Shown one piece after another: positions 1 through 8,884 of a stretch of 38,762 bases of DNA. The notes below the pieces were generated by a model. The model had not been told where the DNA came from, did not search any database, and worked only from the letters and a program-made list of their open reading frames with translations. A program made the position numbers and the translations under genes. The DNA is from an uncultured Bacteroidales bacterium (lineage in GTDB: Bacteria; Bacteroidota; Bacteroidia; Bacteroidales; UBA932): positions 1-38,762 of the forward strand of contig UQYV01000032.1 in the NCBI GenBank assembly GCA_900545245.1. The letters are read 5' to 3'. Position 1 is the first letter of the stretch; the number at the start of each line of letters is the position of its first letter.

Positions 1-66
1 TATAGACCATAAAGATATACAAATTGTTCAAGTTATTTTTTAATGATTACTTAAAGAAAGAATGGT

Positions 67-74
67 TAGATTTG
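67..74 (+). promoter_or_regulatory. Possible -7 box of the GH43 gene
   Basis: TAGATTTG matches the Bacteroidetes TAnnTTTG -7 element and would give a leader of about 40 nt. No convincing -33 TTG at the right distance is seen. A second TAGATTTG at 108-115 is too close to the ATG at 122 to be likely. Confidence 0.35.
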
Positions 75-121
75 TGTGAAAATATCGTATATATAATATT
101 TGTTACATAGATTTGCTTCAA

Positions 122-1225
122 ATGAAAATCAAACACATCCTATTTTGCGTGGCGGCTCTTTCCGTCACATTTCTATCGTCCGCGAATGGCAATTCTGTTT
201 CAGTAACTTCGGAGGACGAACCTCGTTCCGATGTTAGAAATACGGAGTTCAGACCAGGAGAGTCGTGGAAAGATACTGATGGCGTGGCAATAAACGCGCA
301 TGGAGGCGGAATCATGTTCCACGGTGGAAAGTATTGGTGGTACGGTGAGTACAAGACGGAGGGGGAGGCCGGCAATCTGGCTCAAGTGGGAGTCAGCTGT
401 TATTCTTCTACAGATCTCTACAACTGGAAGAATGAGGGCATAGCATTGGCCGTAAGCGATGAACCCGGTTCCGACATTGAACGGGGCTGCATTCTTGAAC
501 GCCCGAAGGTCATCTATAATGCCCTTACGGGCAAGTTCGTGATGTGGTTCCATCTGGAGTTGAAGGGAAGCGGATATTCAAGCGCACGCAGTGGAATCGC
601 AGTAGCGGATAGGCCGGAAGGCCCTTTTTCCTTTGTACGCAGCACCAGAGCTGTTCCGGGCAAATGGCCGTTCAACAAGGACGAGTTCCCTGATGAAAAG
701 GGCTTTCTTGCCAGAGATTTCGAGTCTGGGCAAATGTCCCGTGATATGACCCTATTTGTCGATGACGACGGAAAGGCATATCAGCTGTCCGCCTCGGAGG
801 ACAACTGGACGCTGCATATAGCTGAACTGACGGATGACTATTTGGACTACACAGGAAAATATGTGCGTGTGTTCCCGGATCGTCTCATGGAGGCTCCGGC
901 AATATTCAAGAAAGACGGAACCTACTATTTTATGGGGTCGGGATGCACAGGATGGGCTCCCAATGCGGCCCGTAGTGCGTCCGCACCGTCAATCTGGGGA
1001 CCATGGACTGAACTCGGAAACCCGTGCGAGGGAGAAGGCTCGGAGCTTACCTTCAATTCCCAGAGCACCTTCATACTGCCGGTTGACGGCAAGGCGAACA
1101 CCTTCATCTATATGGGCGATAGATGGAATCCGAAGAATGCCATTGACGGGCGCTACGTTTGGCTACCGATTGAATTTGACGGTGACCGTTTCAAAATCCG
1201 CTGGCGTGACAGTTGGGGATTTTAA
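122..1225 (+). CDS. Exported GH43-type glycoside hydrolase
   Basis: Probably a secreted or periplasmic glycosidase of the five-bladed beta-propeller GH43 type, acting on arabinose-, xylose- or galactose-containing glycans; the substrate cannot be read from the sequence. I place the start at the ATG at 122 (367 aa) rather than the in-frame TTG at 113. A hydrophobic leader covers residues 1-23. The family pattern is clear: WKDTDG with candidate catalytic base near D51/D53, then INAHGGG and WWYGE (residues 57-76), RDMTLFVDDDG around D208 (pKa-modulating Asp), and LMEAPAIF with the candidate acid E257. The length suits a single-domain enzyme. It stands alone, convergent with the nucleoside kinase, with no SusC/SusD nearby. 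Family-level assignment is firm; subfamily is not. Confidence 0.85.
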   Translation: MKIKHILFCVAALSVTFLSSANGNSVSVTSEDEPRSDVRNTEFRPGESWKDTDGVAINAHGGGIMFHGGKYWWYGEYKTEGEAGNLAQVGVSCYSSTDLYNWKNEGIALAVSDEPGSDIERGCILERPKVIYNALTGKFVMWFHLELKGSGYSSARSGIAVADRPEGPFSFVRSTRAVPGKWPFNKDEFPDEKGFLARDFESGQMSRDMTLFVDDDGKAYQLSASEDNWTLHIAELTDDYLDYTGKYVRVFPDRLMEAPAIFKKDGTYYFMGSGCTGWAPNAARSASAPSIWGPWTELGNPCEGEGSELTFNSQSTFILPVDGKANTFIYMGDRWNPKNAIDGRYVWLPIEFDGDRFKIRWRDSWGF

Positions 1226-1269
1226 TGTTTCGTATTTCATACGCCACTTTTCTACGCTCGGCATAACTC

Positions 1270-1295
1270 AAGCGAGCTTGGTTCTGCTCTCGCTT
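1270..1295. terminator. Weak hairpin between convergent genes
   Basis: AAGCGAG (1270-1276) pairs perfectly with CTCGCTT (1289-1295) between the ends of the GH43 and kinase genes. No strong U-tract follows on either strand, so terminator function is only a guess from position. Confidence 0.3.
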
Positions 1296-1308
1296 ATCGA
1301 AAAGGTTC

Positions 1309-2973
1309 TTAAAACGAACTTCCGCCGATGAAGCCGCGGAGGAGGGATGTGGCAGGGACATCCTTGTCGGAGACAGGGTGGAAGTAGTAGAGAAAGCGGA
1401 GGAGGCGGTGAGCCTCGCTGTACTCCGGGCAGTTCTTTGGGATTGTCCGGAGAATCTGTTCTGCGTGGGGGCGAAGAACGGCGAACTCCACGAGGTAAGC
1501 GGAGTTGAACAGCACATCGGCGTTTTCTTGAAACGGATAGATCCACTTCACCTCGGCGCGGCGCACGTTCGGCCAGTTGCTGATGGTCTCCTGCGGGCTG
1601 AATGCGCCTTTGTTGTAGTCGCGGACGATGCGGCGGAGGAGGCGGTTGTCGCTGGTCGGGATGCAGTTGTGGTCGTCAATGGAGATGCTGGTGATGGTGT
1701 TGATGAAAATGCTGAATTTGCTCGCTGCCGGCACCTGGTCGGTCAGACGCGGGTTAAGGGCGTGGATTCCTTCAACGAGGAGCACCGTGTCGGATTCGAG
1801 CTTCAGGGTCTTGCCGTTGTACTCGCGGATTCCAGTCACGAAGTTGTATTCTGGCACCTGCACCGTCTCGCCGGCGAGAAGCCTGAGGATGTCCTTTTGG
1901 AGGGCTACATGATCGACGGTGTCGAAGTTATCGAAGTCGTAGTTGCCATCGGGTAGCTTCGGGGTGTCGAGACGGTTTACGAAATAATCATCAGTGGAGA
2001 ATGAAATCGGGTGCAGTCCGCAAGCCTTGAGCTGGACGCTGAGCCGCTTGCAGAATGTGGTCTTTCCGCTGCTTGTGGGCCCCGTGATGAGCACGAGCCT
2101 GACAGGGGAGGCGGCGTGGAAACGCCTGTCGATTTCTTCGGCAATCTGTACTATCTTCTTTTCCTGCAATGCCTCCGCGACCTGAATCAGTTCGCTTGCC
2201 TTGCCCTTCTGACAGGCTATGTTTACGTCGCCGACGCTGTCGAGCTTCATGATAGCGTTCCAATGTATGTTCTCTGCGAAAACTTCAAATGTCTTAGGCT
2301 GTTCGAAGAATGGGGCAAGCTGCTCCGGGTGATGGCGGTCGGGAACGCGCAGAAGCATTCCGCTGCGGTATCGTTCAAGTTCCCACACATCGAGATAGCC
2401 GGACGACGGAACAAGCGTGTCATAGTAGTAGTCGGCGCTGCCTCCAAGGGTATAGTAGTCCACATAGACCGGTCTCGTGGTGCCGATCAGTTTCGTGACA
2501 TCGGAGCGTCCGTCCCTCGCGAAAACGGACGTTGCTTCATCCGCCTGCACTTCCTGTCTGTAGAACGGCAGGTCTTCCTTCACGATTTCGTGCATCCTTT
2601 TACGGATTCTCGCCACGTCATCCGCGTCTGTTCCGAAGCCGTCTGGCTTTATGAGCGAGCAGAAATATCCCTTTGAAATCGGGCGGCGCATATAAATCCT
2701 GCATCCTGGGAACACGTCCCTCGCGGCCTTGCTCAGCAGAAAGCAGAGCGAACGGCAGTAGGCGCTGCGGCCGCTGTAAGTGCGGTAGTCGAGAAATTCG
2801 ATGTCCTTATTGTTGTAGAGCCTGAACCGAAGCCCTTGGACGACATTGTTGACCTTTGCCGCGACGATGGGGTAGGGTTTGTCGAAATTAAACTCATCGA
2901 CCGCATCAAGCAGGGTGGTTCCCTCTGGAAATTCCCTGAATGTGCCGGTGTTCCTGCAGAATACCTTGACCAT
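1309..2973 (-). CDS. TGS/SAD-fused uridine kinase-type nucleoside kinase
   Basis: Likely phosphorylates uridine or cytidine to the monophosphate in the cytoplasm (pyrimidine salvage). The protein (554 aa) is a fusion known from Bacteroidetes and Firmicutes: residues 1-60 resemble a TGS domain, residues 65-230 a threonyl/alanyl-tRNA synthetase SAD-like region, and residues 290-500 a phosphoribulokinase/uridine kinase domain. The P-loop is GPTSSGKTT (298-306), followed by STDDYF and an LLVEGIHAL segment typical of uridine kinases. Stand-alone uridine kinases are about 210 aa, so the extra N-terminal half is the fusion. It is divergent from upp, which makes the same product class from uracil. 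What the tRNA-synthetase-like part does is not known. Confidence 0.85.
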   Translation of the reverse strand: MVKVFCRNTGTFREFPEGTTLLDAVDEFNFDKPYPIVAAKVNNVVQGLRFRLYNNKDIEFLDYRTYSGRSAYCRSLCFLLSKAARDVFPGCRIYMRRPISKGYFCSLIKPDGFGTDADDVARIRKRMHEIVKEDLPFYRQEVQADEATSVFARDGRSDVTKLIGTTRPVYVDYYTLGGSADYYYDTLVPSSGYLDVWELERYRSGMLLRVPDRHHPEQLAPFFEQPKTFEVFAENIHWNAIMKLDSVGDVNIACQKGKASELIQVAEALQEKKIVQIAEEIDRRFHAASPVRLVLITGPTSSGKTTFCKRLSVQLKACGLHPISFSTDDYFVNRLDTPKLPDGNYDFDNFDTVDHVALQKDILRLLAGETVQVPEYNFVTGIREYNGKTLKLESDTVLLVEGIHALNPRLTDQVPAASKFSIFINTITSISIDDHNCIPTSDNRLLRRIVRDYNKGAFSPQETISNWPNVRRAEVKWIYPFQENADVLFNSAYLVEFAVLRPHAEQILRTIPKNCPEYSEAHRLLRFLYYFHPVSDKDVPATSLLRGFIGGSSF

Positions 2974-3072
2974 TTATATATTACGTTAAAGACTTTGCCG
3001 TGCCGGAGCGGATATTTCCGAAAAAATCGACTCCTCCGCTCATTTCCTTCGCAAAAATAGGAAAAATTATGC

Positions 3073-3080
3073 TAACTTTG
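3073..3080 (+). promoter_or_regulatory. Putative -7 box of upp
   Basis: TAACTTTG fits TAnnTTTG exactly, 83 nt before the upp start I favour. The -33 region (around 3050) is weak. Confidence 0.5.
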
Positions 3081-3162
3081 CATCTCAGAACTGAAGAAGC
3101 CGATATTTTTATATTTCGAATCAGATCGGCCTCGGATGAATCCAAACTTTAAACATATTATA

Positions 3163-3792
3163 ATGAGTACAGTCCACATTATCGACCACCCGATGATTCA
3201 GCACAAGCTGAGCATCATGCGTGACAAGAACACAGGTTCAAAGGATTTCAGACAGCTTCTGACGGAAATTTCACTTTTCATGGGTTATGAGGTCACCCGC
3301 GACCTTCCGCTCGACTACAAGGAGATAGAGACGCCTATCTGTAAGATGAAGGCACCGAAGGTTTCCGGTCGCAAGCTTGCGATTGTCCCTATTCTTCGTG
3401 CCGGAATGGGTATGTTGGAAGGAATGCTTACCTTGATACCTGTTGCAAAGGTCGGACACATCGGATTGTACCGCAATGAGGAGACACACGAGCCTGTGGA
3501 GTATTTCTGCAAACTCCCTGAGGATATCCAGCAGAGGCTTGTCATCGTGACAGACCCTATGCTCGCTACGGGCGGAAGCTCCATCGATGCGCTGACGCTC
3601 CTGAAGAAGCACGGTTGCACAAATATCCGTCTTATGTGCCTTGTCGCTGCTCCGGAAGGTCTTGCAAAGGTGCAGGAGGCTCATCCTGATGTCGATATCT
3701 ATGTCGCTGCCGTTGACGACCACCTGAATGAGAATGCCTATATCGTGCCGGGTCTGGGAGACGCAGGCGACCGTATTTTCGGAACGAAATAA
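3163..3792 (+). CDS. upp: Uracil phosphoribosyltransferase
   Basis: Converts uracil and PRPP to UMP in the cytoplasm. The ATG at 3163 gives 209 aa, the normal family length, with the conserved opening VHIIDHPMIQHKLSIMRD; the in-frame ATG at 3136 would add nine unrelated residues. The PRPP-binding loop is visible as DPMLATGGS (131-139), preceded by the hydrophobic strand RLVIV. Other family blocks are PILRAGMGM (77-85) and the C-terminal PGLGDAGDRIFGT. The next gene starts 2 nt after the stop codon, so the two are probably co-transcribed. The divergent neighbour is a uridine kinase, placing both pyrimidine salvage routes to UMP side by side. Confidence 0.95.
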   Translation: MSTVHIIDHPMIQHKLSIMRDKNTGSKDFRQLLTEISLFMGYEVTRDLPLDYKEIETPICKMKAPKVSGRKLAIVPILRAGMGMLEGMLTLIPVAKVGHIGLYRNEETHEPVEYFCKLPEDIQQRLVIVTDPMLATGGSSIDALTLLKKHGCTNIRLMCLVAAPEGLAKVQEAHPDVDIYVAAVDDHLNENAYIVPGLGDAGDRIFGTK

Positions 3793-3794
3793 AA

Positions 3795-5912
3795 ATGGAA
3801 CTTTCATTCGTTTCATACGCAGATAACGACGAGAGTCTTCTTGAAGGCTTTCGTCGTATTTATATGGACGCGTTTCCGGACATCGATGAACGCGAGCCGT
3901 ACGACAACATAAAGAGGAGGATTTCTTCTTCCGATTCTCGGCCGGGCACTGTGGCTTGCCTGCTGACGGACGGAGGGAAGGTGGTCGGCGGACTTTTGTC
4001 GGACTTCTATGTTTTCAGTGAATCTTCGGCCTTTGACCTTGAGGTCATATACATTGCGGTAGATAAGGATTCCAGAAGAACCGGCTATGGTAGGAAACTG
4101 CTTACTGAGGGGCTTGAACTCTCTGTTTCAAGGCTGGAGAAACTCACCGGGATGAAACTGCGCAACATCTATTTTGAAACGGAGAATCCCTTCAAGGTAA
4201 AGAAAGAATCCTTTGATCCGATTTCGAGACTTCGCTTTTTTAGCTCACTCGGAGCGATGAGGATTCCGATAGATTACCGCCAGCCACCTCTTGATGATGC
4301 TTCCGGGTGGGCTGACAACCTATTCCTTATGGTTTTGCCTCATCCGGGGAAAAAACTGGAACCTGCTGTAGGCGCGGAAGACCTGAAGGCCTTTCTTGCG
4401 GCTTTCTATCAGGGACTGGCCGTTTCCGATGAGTCTTGTTATGAGGCTTTTAGAAAAGAAATTGACAAGGTGGCGGAGGTTGACAAGGCGAAGAACGGCA
4501 TCGTAAAGCTTGACGCTTTGTCGGAAACTCCTTCTTTCCTGATAAGTGATGTTTCTGTCCTGTCACACTATAGGATGAAGGGTTGCCGCTTCAGCGAGGA
4601 GGATGAATCCGATTTAAAGACCTGTCCGGTGTTTGAGTCGTATGAGTGCGACCTTATGGATTATGCTCATCAGGCGCGTGAGTGCAGACCATTTCGAACA
4701 TATCATATAAAGTCATATAGGGATGTAAGGCTCAGCCTTCCTAAGTTTTATAGTTTCACATCCGAGGGCCATACGTTCTATCATCTGTCACATATTGACT
4801 CTATTGAAGTTGACATATCTCTGAACTGTTCTTCCCGAGGCAACGCCGTGGATGAGGATGAGCGTTATATTGTCTCACTTGCGGTGAGACCATCTGAGGG
4901 CAGCGCCATTGATGAATTGACGCTGATAAAGCTCGTGACGATGTTCGGAAGCCGTCAGGAGAATTATTTTGCCTACCCATACAACAATTTTACTGACTTA
5001 TGTGTGAATGTCGGCGATGGCGAAAGGGCGATGAGCGTCTTTGAGTTTATCGGTCATTATATGGCGGACTGTGGTGAACGCCTTATTGGAACTCCGCAAT
5101 TTGAATGCTGCCGCACTGGAACGACAGAACTTGAACTTTCAAGCGTACGGAGAGTCGGCGTCGGCTACGGACGTCGCGTGTTTACCGAATATTCCAAATT
5201 CTATGAGCAGGTTGCGTCCTCTTCCCCGGCAGAATCACTGTGGAACAAAACCTTATGTGGCATTCTCCTTGGTATATTCGATTTCGTAAGGATGAACAGC
5301 GCGGAAATTTTTGATACGATAAAGCCGATGGTTGAGAGGAAATCATCATTTATGCTGTCTTGTCGCGGGCATCTTATGAAAGTTTGCTTTGAACAGAACA
5401 AGGAAAGGGTTGAAAATATATTCATTTCTCCGTACCTTATGATTCCTAGCGTCGCTCTTGCCTACAATGAGATGATTCTTGATGGATGCGAGGCGTCTCT
5501 TGCTGCCATAAAGGCGGATGATTCAGGGGGGTACATCGGATTTTACGCAAAGATTAAAAATGACACATCCGCATTGCAGAATGTCCGGCATTCACTCTCC
5601 CTTCAGTATATACCGAACTGCTTCAATTACCAGAGTGAACGTGAAATCTTCCTTTCAAGGGAAAATAAGCTCGGCCTGCGCTTGAGGCTCGGCAAACTGA
5701 AGAAAGATATGGAGATGGCTCAGAATGAGATAAATCAGAGAAAGTCACGCTATTCCGTTTTCATCGAGACCATTCAGAACTGCATACTCGTCATCCTGGC
5801 GATACTTCAAGTCTACACGGCAGTAAACAAACTGCATTGGCTGTTCATCTCGTTTCTTGTTCTCACAATAATTTTTGGGGCAGACATTGCCTACAAGAAG
5901 CTTAAGGAATAG
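3795..5912 (+). CDS. GNAT acetyltransferase fused to a CorA-like membrane domain (novel architecture)
   Basis: A 705-residue protein I cannot assign to a named family. Residues 1-165 look like a GNAT N-acetyltransferase: IYIAVDKDSRRTGYGRKLL (85-103) fits the acetyl-CoA motif R-x-x-G-x-G/A. Residues 170-600 match nothing I recognise. From about 600 the protein has an IPNCFNYQSE segment, a long charged helix (622-655), then two hydrophobic helices (664-677 and 682-700) joined by a very short loop containing YTAVN. This layout resembles the C-terminus of CorA-type channels, where the loop is YGMN; the GMN itself is absent. It is tightly coupled to upp (2-nt gap) but no functional link is obvious. 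GNAT part likely; CorA comparison is inference. Confidence 0.6.
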   Translation: MELSFVSYADNDESLLEGFRRIYMDAFPDIDEREPYDNIKRRISSSDSRPGTVACLLTDGGKVVGGLLSDFYVFSESSAFDLEVIYIAVDKDSRRTGYGRKLLTEGLELSVSRLEKLTGMKLRNIYFETENPFKVKKESFDPISRLRFFSSLGAMRIPIDYRQPPLDDASGWADNLFLMVLPHPGKKLEPAVGAEDLKAFLAAFYQGLAVSDESCYEAFRKEIDKVAEVDKAKNGIVKLDALSETPSFLISDVSVLSHYRMKGCRFSEEDESDLKTCPVFESYECDLMDYAHQARECRPFRTYHIKSYRDVRLSLPKFYSFTSEGHTFYHLSHIDSIEVDISLNCSSRGNAVDEDERYIVSLAVRPSEGSAIDELTLIKLVTMFGSRQENYFAYPYNNFTDLCVNVGDGERAMSVFEFIGHYMADCGERLIGTPQFECCRTGTTELELSSVRRVGVGYGRRVFTEYSKFYEQVASSSPAESLWNKTLCGILLGIFDFVRMNSAEIFDTIKPMVERKSSFMLSCRGHLMKVCFEQNKERVENIFISPYLMIPSVALAYNEMILDGCEASLAAIKADDSGGYIGFYAKIKNDTSALQNVRHSLSLQYIPNCFNYQSEREIFLSRENKLGLRLRLGKLKKDMEMAQNEINQRKSRYSVFIETIQNCILVILAILQVYTAVNKLHWLFISFLVLTIIFGADIAYKKLKE

Positions 5913-5937
5913 TCCTATCTGCCTATAATCGGTTGAA

Positions 5938-5978
5938 AAATCCCAGAAACTGCTGATAGTCAACTGTTTCTGGGATTT
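5938..5978. terminator. Bidirectional intrinsic terminator
   Basis: A 13-bp perfect stem pairs 5938-5950 (AAATCCCAGAAAC) with 5966-5978 around a 15-nt loop. A-rich sequence lies on one side and T-rich on the other, so it can serve both the GNAT gene and the convergent potD. Confidence 0.85.
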
Positions 5979-6004
5979 CTTATGATGGAGGTCTGAAGCA
6001 ATGC

Positions 6005-7303
6005 TTATTTCCTGCGTTTCTTGCCGCCTTTTTTCTTGCGGCTGTTTAGAATCACGACAATGATGATTGCGAGGACAGCCACAGCGATGCAGATGTAGGT
6101 GAAGTAACCGGCGTTGTCTCCCTTGACACGAGACCACATCTTGAGGAGTTCTTCAGTGCGGTCTCCGTTGTCGTGCATCATGCCGCAGCGTGCCATGATG
6201 GATGCGTCAGGGTATTGAATCGGATTGATGCAGACTGCCTTTGCTTTTTCTCCAAAGAAGTAGCTTGCGTCAATAGGAGAATATGCGGCAGTGTCGATAA
6301 TTGCATCAAGAATCTCGTCGCCCCCAACGGCGCTTACATATCCGATTTCATCCATATTTCTGATTGCGTTCTCAGGCATGCACATATAGTTGATGAAATA
6401 TCGAGCCGCCTGTATATTTTTCGCATATTTTGGAATTACCCAACCATCGAACCACACGATGCTGCCCTCGTGAGGCACTTCATAATCAAGTTTTACGCCG
6501 ATTTTCGCGGCCTCTTCGATGGCCCATTGCGCGTCTCCGCTCCAGTCAAGATTAATCCACGCCTTCTCCTTGGTCATTTCCTCTTTGCCGAAATCGGCTT
6601 CCCAACCGAGGACATTGCCTTTTACCTGATTGAGGAAATTCTCGACAATCGCGATGTATTCATCTGAAGCATTGAACGTTATATCCTTGATGTTGAGTTC
6701 GCCGGCATCAATCTCCTTCTTGTGAAGGGCGATTGTGAGAGCCGTGTAGACATCCCTGAAGGCGTCCTTGATAAAGATTTTATCCTTGAATTTCGGATCT
6801 TTGAGGCATTCCCATGTCGAAGCCTCTTCCTTCGTGACATATTTCGGATTATACAAGAGTCCTGTAGTGCCCCACATATATCCTACAGCATAGTCATTGG
6901 CATTTTTTCCGGAACCCTCGATTTCATTAAACTTCTCCCTGATGTACGGGGCAATGCCGCTGATGTAGTTCGGCGTCTTGCCGAAGTCGGTGTCTATCTT
7001 GAGAAGAAGATTCTGACGGAGCATGCGCTCGATGATATATTCTGAAGGGCACACAACGTCGAAATCCTCGTGGCCGAGCTCAATTTTGGAGAGCATGATT
7101 TCGTTGACGTCGAAGAGCTGGTAGATGATTTCTACCTCTTCGCCGGTCTGCTCCTTGTACCATGTCTTGAATTCATCGAGCAGAGCTTCGTCGATGTAGT
7201 CTGCCCAGTTGTAGATTTTGAGGGTGTGTTCCCTGTCGGCGGCACCGCAAATCATGGCCGCCCCGAAAAGCAAAGCTGCAAAAGCAGAGAAGAATTTTTT
7301 CAT
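6005..7303 (-). CDS. potD: Polyamine ABC transporter substrate-binding protein with C-terminal anchor
   Basis: Binds spermidine/putrescine-type ligands for the PotABC importer. The 432-aa protein has a signal peptide (1-21) and the PotD opening LKIYNWADYIDEALLDEF, with later family blocks FDVVCPSEYIIERM and WINLDWSGDAQWA. There is no clear lipobox (the Cys sits in AMICGA). Instead the C-terminus carries a hydrophobic helix (about 398-420, ICIAVAVLAIIIVVIL) and a basic tail (NSRKKKGGKKRRK), so it is probably held in the inner membrane by its C-terminus. Standard PotD is about 350 aa and soluble. It overlaps potC by 4 nt (ATGA). Ligand identity within the polyamine family is not certain. Confidence 0.88.
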   Translation of the reverse strand: MKKFFSAFAALLFGAAMICGAADREHTLKIYNWADYIDEALLDEFKTWYKEQTGEEVEIIYQLFDVNEIMLSKIELGHEDFDVVCPSEYIIERMLRQNLLLKIDTDFGKTPNYISGIAPYIREKFNEIEGSGKNANDYAVGYMWGTTGLLYNPKYVTKEEASTWECLKDPKFKDKIFIKDAFRDVYTALTIALHKKEIDAGELNIKDITFNASDEYIAIVENFLNQVKGNVLGWEADFGKEEMTKEKAWINLDWSGDAQWAIEEAAKIGVKLDYEVPHEGSIVWFDGWVIPKYAKNIQAARYFINYMCMPENAIRNMDEIGYVSAVGGDEILDAIIDTAAYSPIDASYFFGEKAKAVCINPIQYPDASIMARCGMMHDNGDRTEELLKMWSRVKGDNAGYFTYICIAVAVLAIIIVVILNSRKKKGGKKRRK

Positions 7304-8091
7304 TTCTTTGAACTTGATTTAGCTGTTCTTATGTTTATGATAATCAGAAGAATGAGCACGAAAATGAAGATAAGCGTCATAATCGGGCGAATCTCCGGGG
7401 TGAGACCTCCTTTACGCGCATCGGCGTAGATGTAGGTCGATAGGGTTTCGAGACCTCCGTTGCCCTTGGTGAAGAGTGTGACCGCGAAGTCGTCGATTGA
7501 GAGGGTGAAGGCGAGAATGAATCCAGAAATCATTCCCGGCTTGATTTGCGGAACAATCACTTTTCTCATTGCCTGGGACGGGGAGGCCCCGAGGTCAAGA
7601 GCAGCTTCGTAGATGTTTGAAGGCATCTGACGTAGTTTCGGCATAATGCTCAGTATCACGTATGGTGTGCAGAACGAAACGTGTGCGAGAACTACCGTTG
7701 TGTAGCCCTGGCTGATGCCGAGTGCCACAAAGAGGATAAAGAGTGAGATACCTGTGATGATGTCCGGATTGAGCATCGGGATGTCATTGAGGAAACTCAT
7801 CACTTTGCGTTTGCGTCCATGCAGGTTGTAAATACCTATTGCAGAGATTGTTCCGAGAATCGTTGATAGGAAAGCCGAGATAAGGCCGATGGAGAGCGTA
7901 TTCTCAATGGCGCGGATGAGTGAGTTGTTCAGCCCGCCGCTGAAGACGTTCTTGTAGAGGTTCAGCGAGAAACCTGTCCAGTTGCCGAGCACTTTCGCTT
8001 CCGTGAACGAGTAGATTGCGATGATGACTATCGGCGCGTATAGGACTATCAGCAGAATCCATATATATGCCTGTGCAAAGAATTTTTTCAT
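7300..8091 (-). CDS. potC: Polyamine ABC transporter permease PotC
   Basis: Inner-membrane permease subunit of the importer, 263 aa, the normal family length. The first membrane helix is YIWILLIVLYAPIVIIAIYSF. The EAA loop that docks on the ATPase is visible as EAALDLGASPSQAMRKV, followed by PQIKPGMISGFILAF. Its last codon overlaps the potD start (ATGA), indicating translational coupling. Its start at 8091 abuts the potB stop codon. Confidence 0.92.
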   Translation of the reverse strand: MKKFFAQAYIWILLIVLYAPIVIIAIYSFTEAKVLGNWTGFSLNLYKNVFSGGLNNSLIRAIENTLSIGLISAFLSTILGTISAIGIYNLHGRKRKVMSFLNDIPMLNPDIITGISLFILFVALGISQGYTTVVLAHVSFCTPYVILSIMPKLRQMPSNIYEAALDLGASPSQAMRKVIVPQIKPGMISGFILAFTLSIDDFAVTLFTKGNGGLETLSTYIYADARKGGLTPEIRPIMTLIFIFVLILLIIINIRTAKSSSKK

Positions 8092-8873
8092 CAGAGCAGC
8101 CCTCCCGTTTCATTGGCCTGTTTGTCCTCGGAGTCGGAGAACAGGGTCGTTATACCTATGATAAGGAGCATTATCAGCGCGATAGTGGAGCCATAGTTCC
8201 ACATTCCGTTGTTGATGTTCTCCTGAATCGTGGTTCCGAGCAGCTTCACCTTGTTGAGGGTGAGAAGTTCGGAAATCGCGAAAGTCGAGATTGTCGGCAT
8301 GAAGACCATCATCACCCCACTCATCACCCCGTGCATCGACAGCGGAACCGTCACTTTTGCAAAAACCCTAATCGGGCTCGCCCCGAGGTCCTGAGCGGCC
8401 TCGATGTAGGAGCGGTCAAGCTTTTCGAGTGTGTTGTAGATCGGGTAGATCATAAACGGCAGGAAGTTATAGACCATACCGAAAATGAGCGCCCCCTCTC
8501 CGAGCGGAATGCGAAGAAAATCAAAGAGCGCGACGGTCGCGAGGGTGCGGATGAGCATGTTGATCCACATTGGGAGTATGAACAGCATCACCGTGACCTT
8601 CGAACGGTTAAGTTTCGCGTTGCTGAGTATCCATGCCGCAGGATAGCCGATAAGAAGACATAGAATAGTCGTAATCATCGCTATCTCAATGGAATATGCG
8701 AATGTCTTGATGTCTTCCGAAGTCGTGAAGAATCTCTTGAAATTGCCGAGGGTGAAGGCGCCGTTCGCATCGGTGAACGCATATATGGCAATCATCACCA
8801 GCGGCAGAACCACAAACATCAGCATGAAGATGAAATATGGCAGAGACCAGTATGACCTTTTGAATGTTTTCAT
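8091..8873 (-). CDS. potB: Polyamine ABC transporter permease PotB
   Basis: Inner-membrane permease partner of PotC. I place the start at the ATG at 8873 (260 aa, MKTFKRSYWSLPYFIFML), because a strong ribosome binding site (AGGGAGG) sits 7 nt upstream, overlapping the potA stop region. The longer in-frame ORF to 8951 would run back into potA and adds an unrelated charged stretch. Membrane helices are evident from residue 13 onward. The EAA motif reads EAAQDLGASPIRVFAKV, near-identical in style to the one in PotC. Confidence 0.9.
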   Translation of the reverse strand: MKTFKRSYWSLPYFIFMLMFVVLPLVMIAIYAFTDANGAFTLGNFKRFFTTSEDIKTFAYSIEIAMITTILCLLIGYPAAWILSNAKLNRSKVTVMLFILPMWINMLIRTLATVALFDFLRIPLGEGALIFGMVYNFLPFMIYPIYNTLEKLDRSYIEAAQDLGASPIRVFAKVTVPLSMHGVMSGVMMVFMPTISTFAISELLTLNKVKLLGTTIQENINNGMWNYGSTIALIMLLIIGITTLFSDSEDKQANETGGLL

Positions 8874-8884
8874 TGCTTGCCTCC

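Noticed and set aside
1378..2676. Plus-strand open frames opposite the nucleoside kinase
   Set aside because: Fully covered by a well-supported kinase gene on the other strand and without any recognisable domain.
5745..6137. Minus-strand ORF spanning the terminator between the GNAT gene and potD
   Set aside because: It crosses a strong bidirectional terminator and overlaps coding sequence of both neighbours in other frames.
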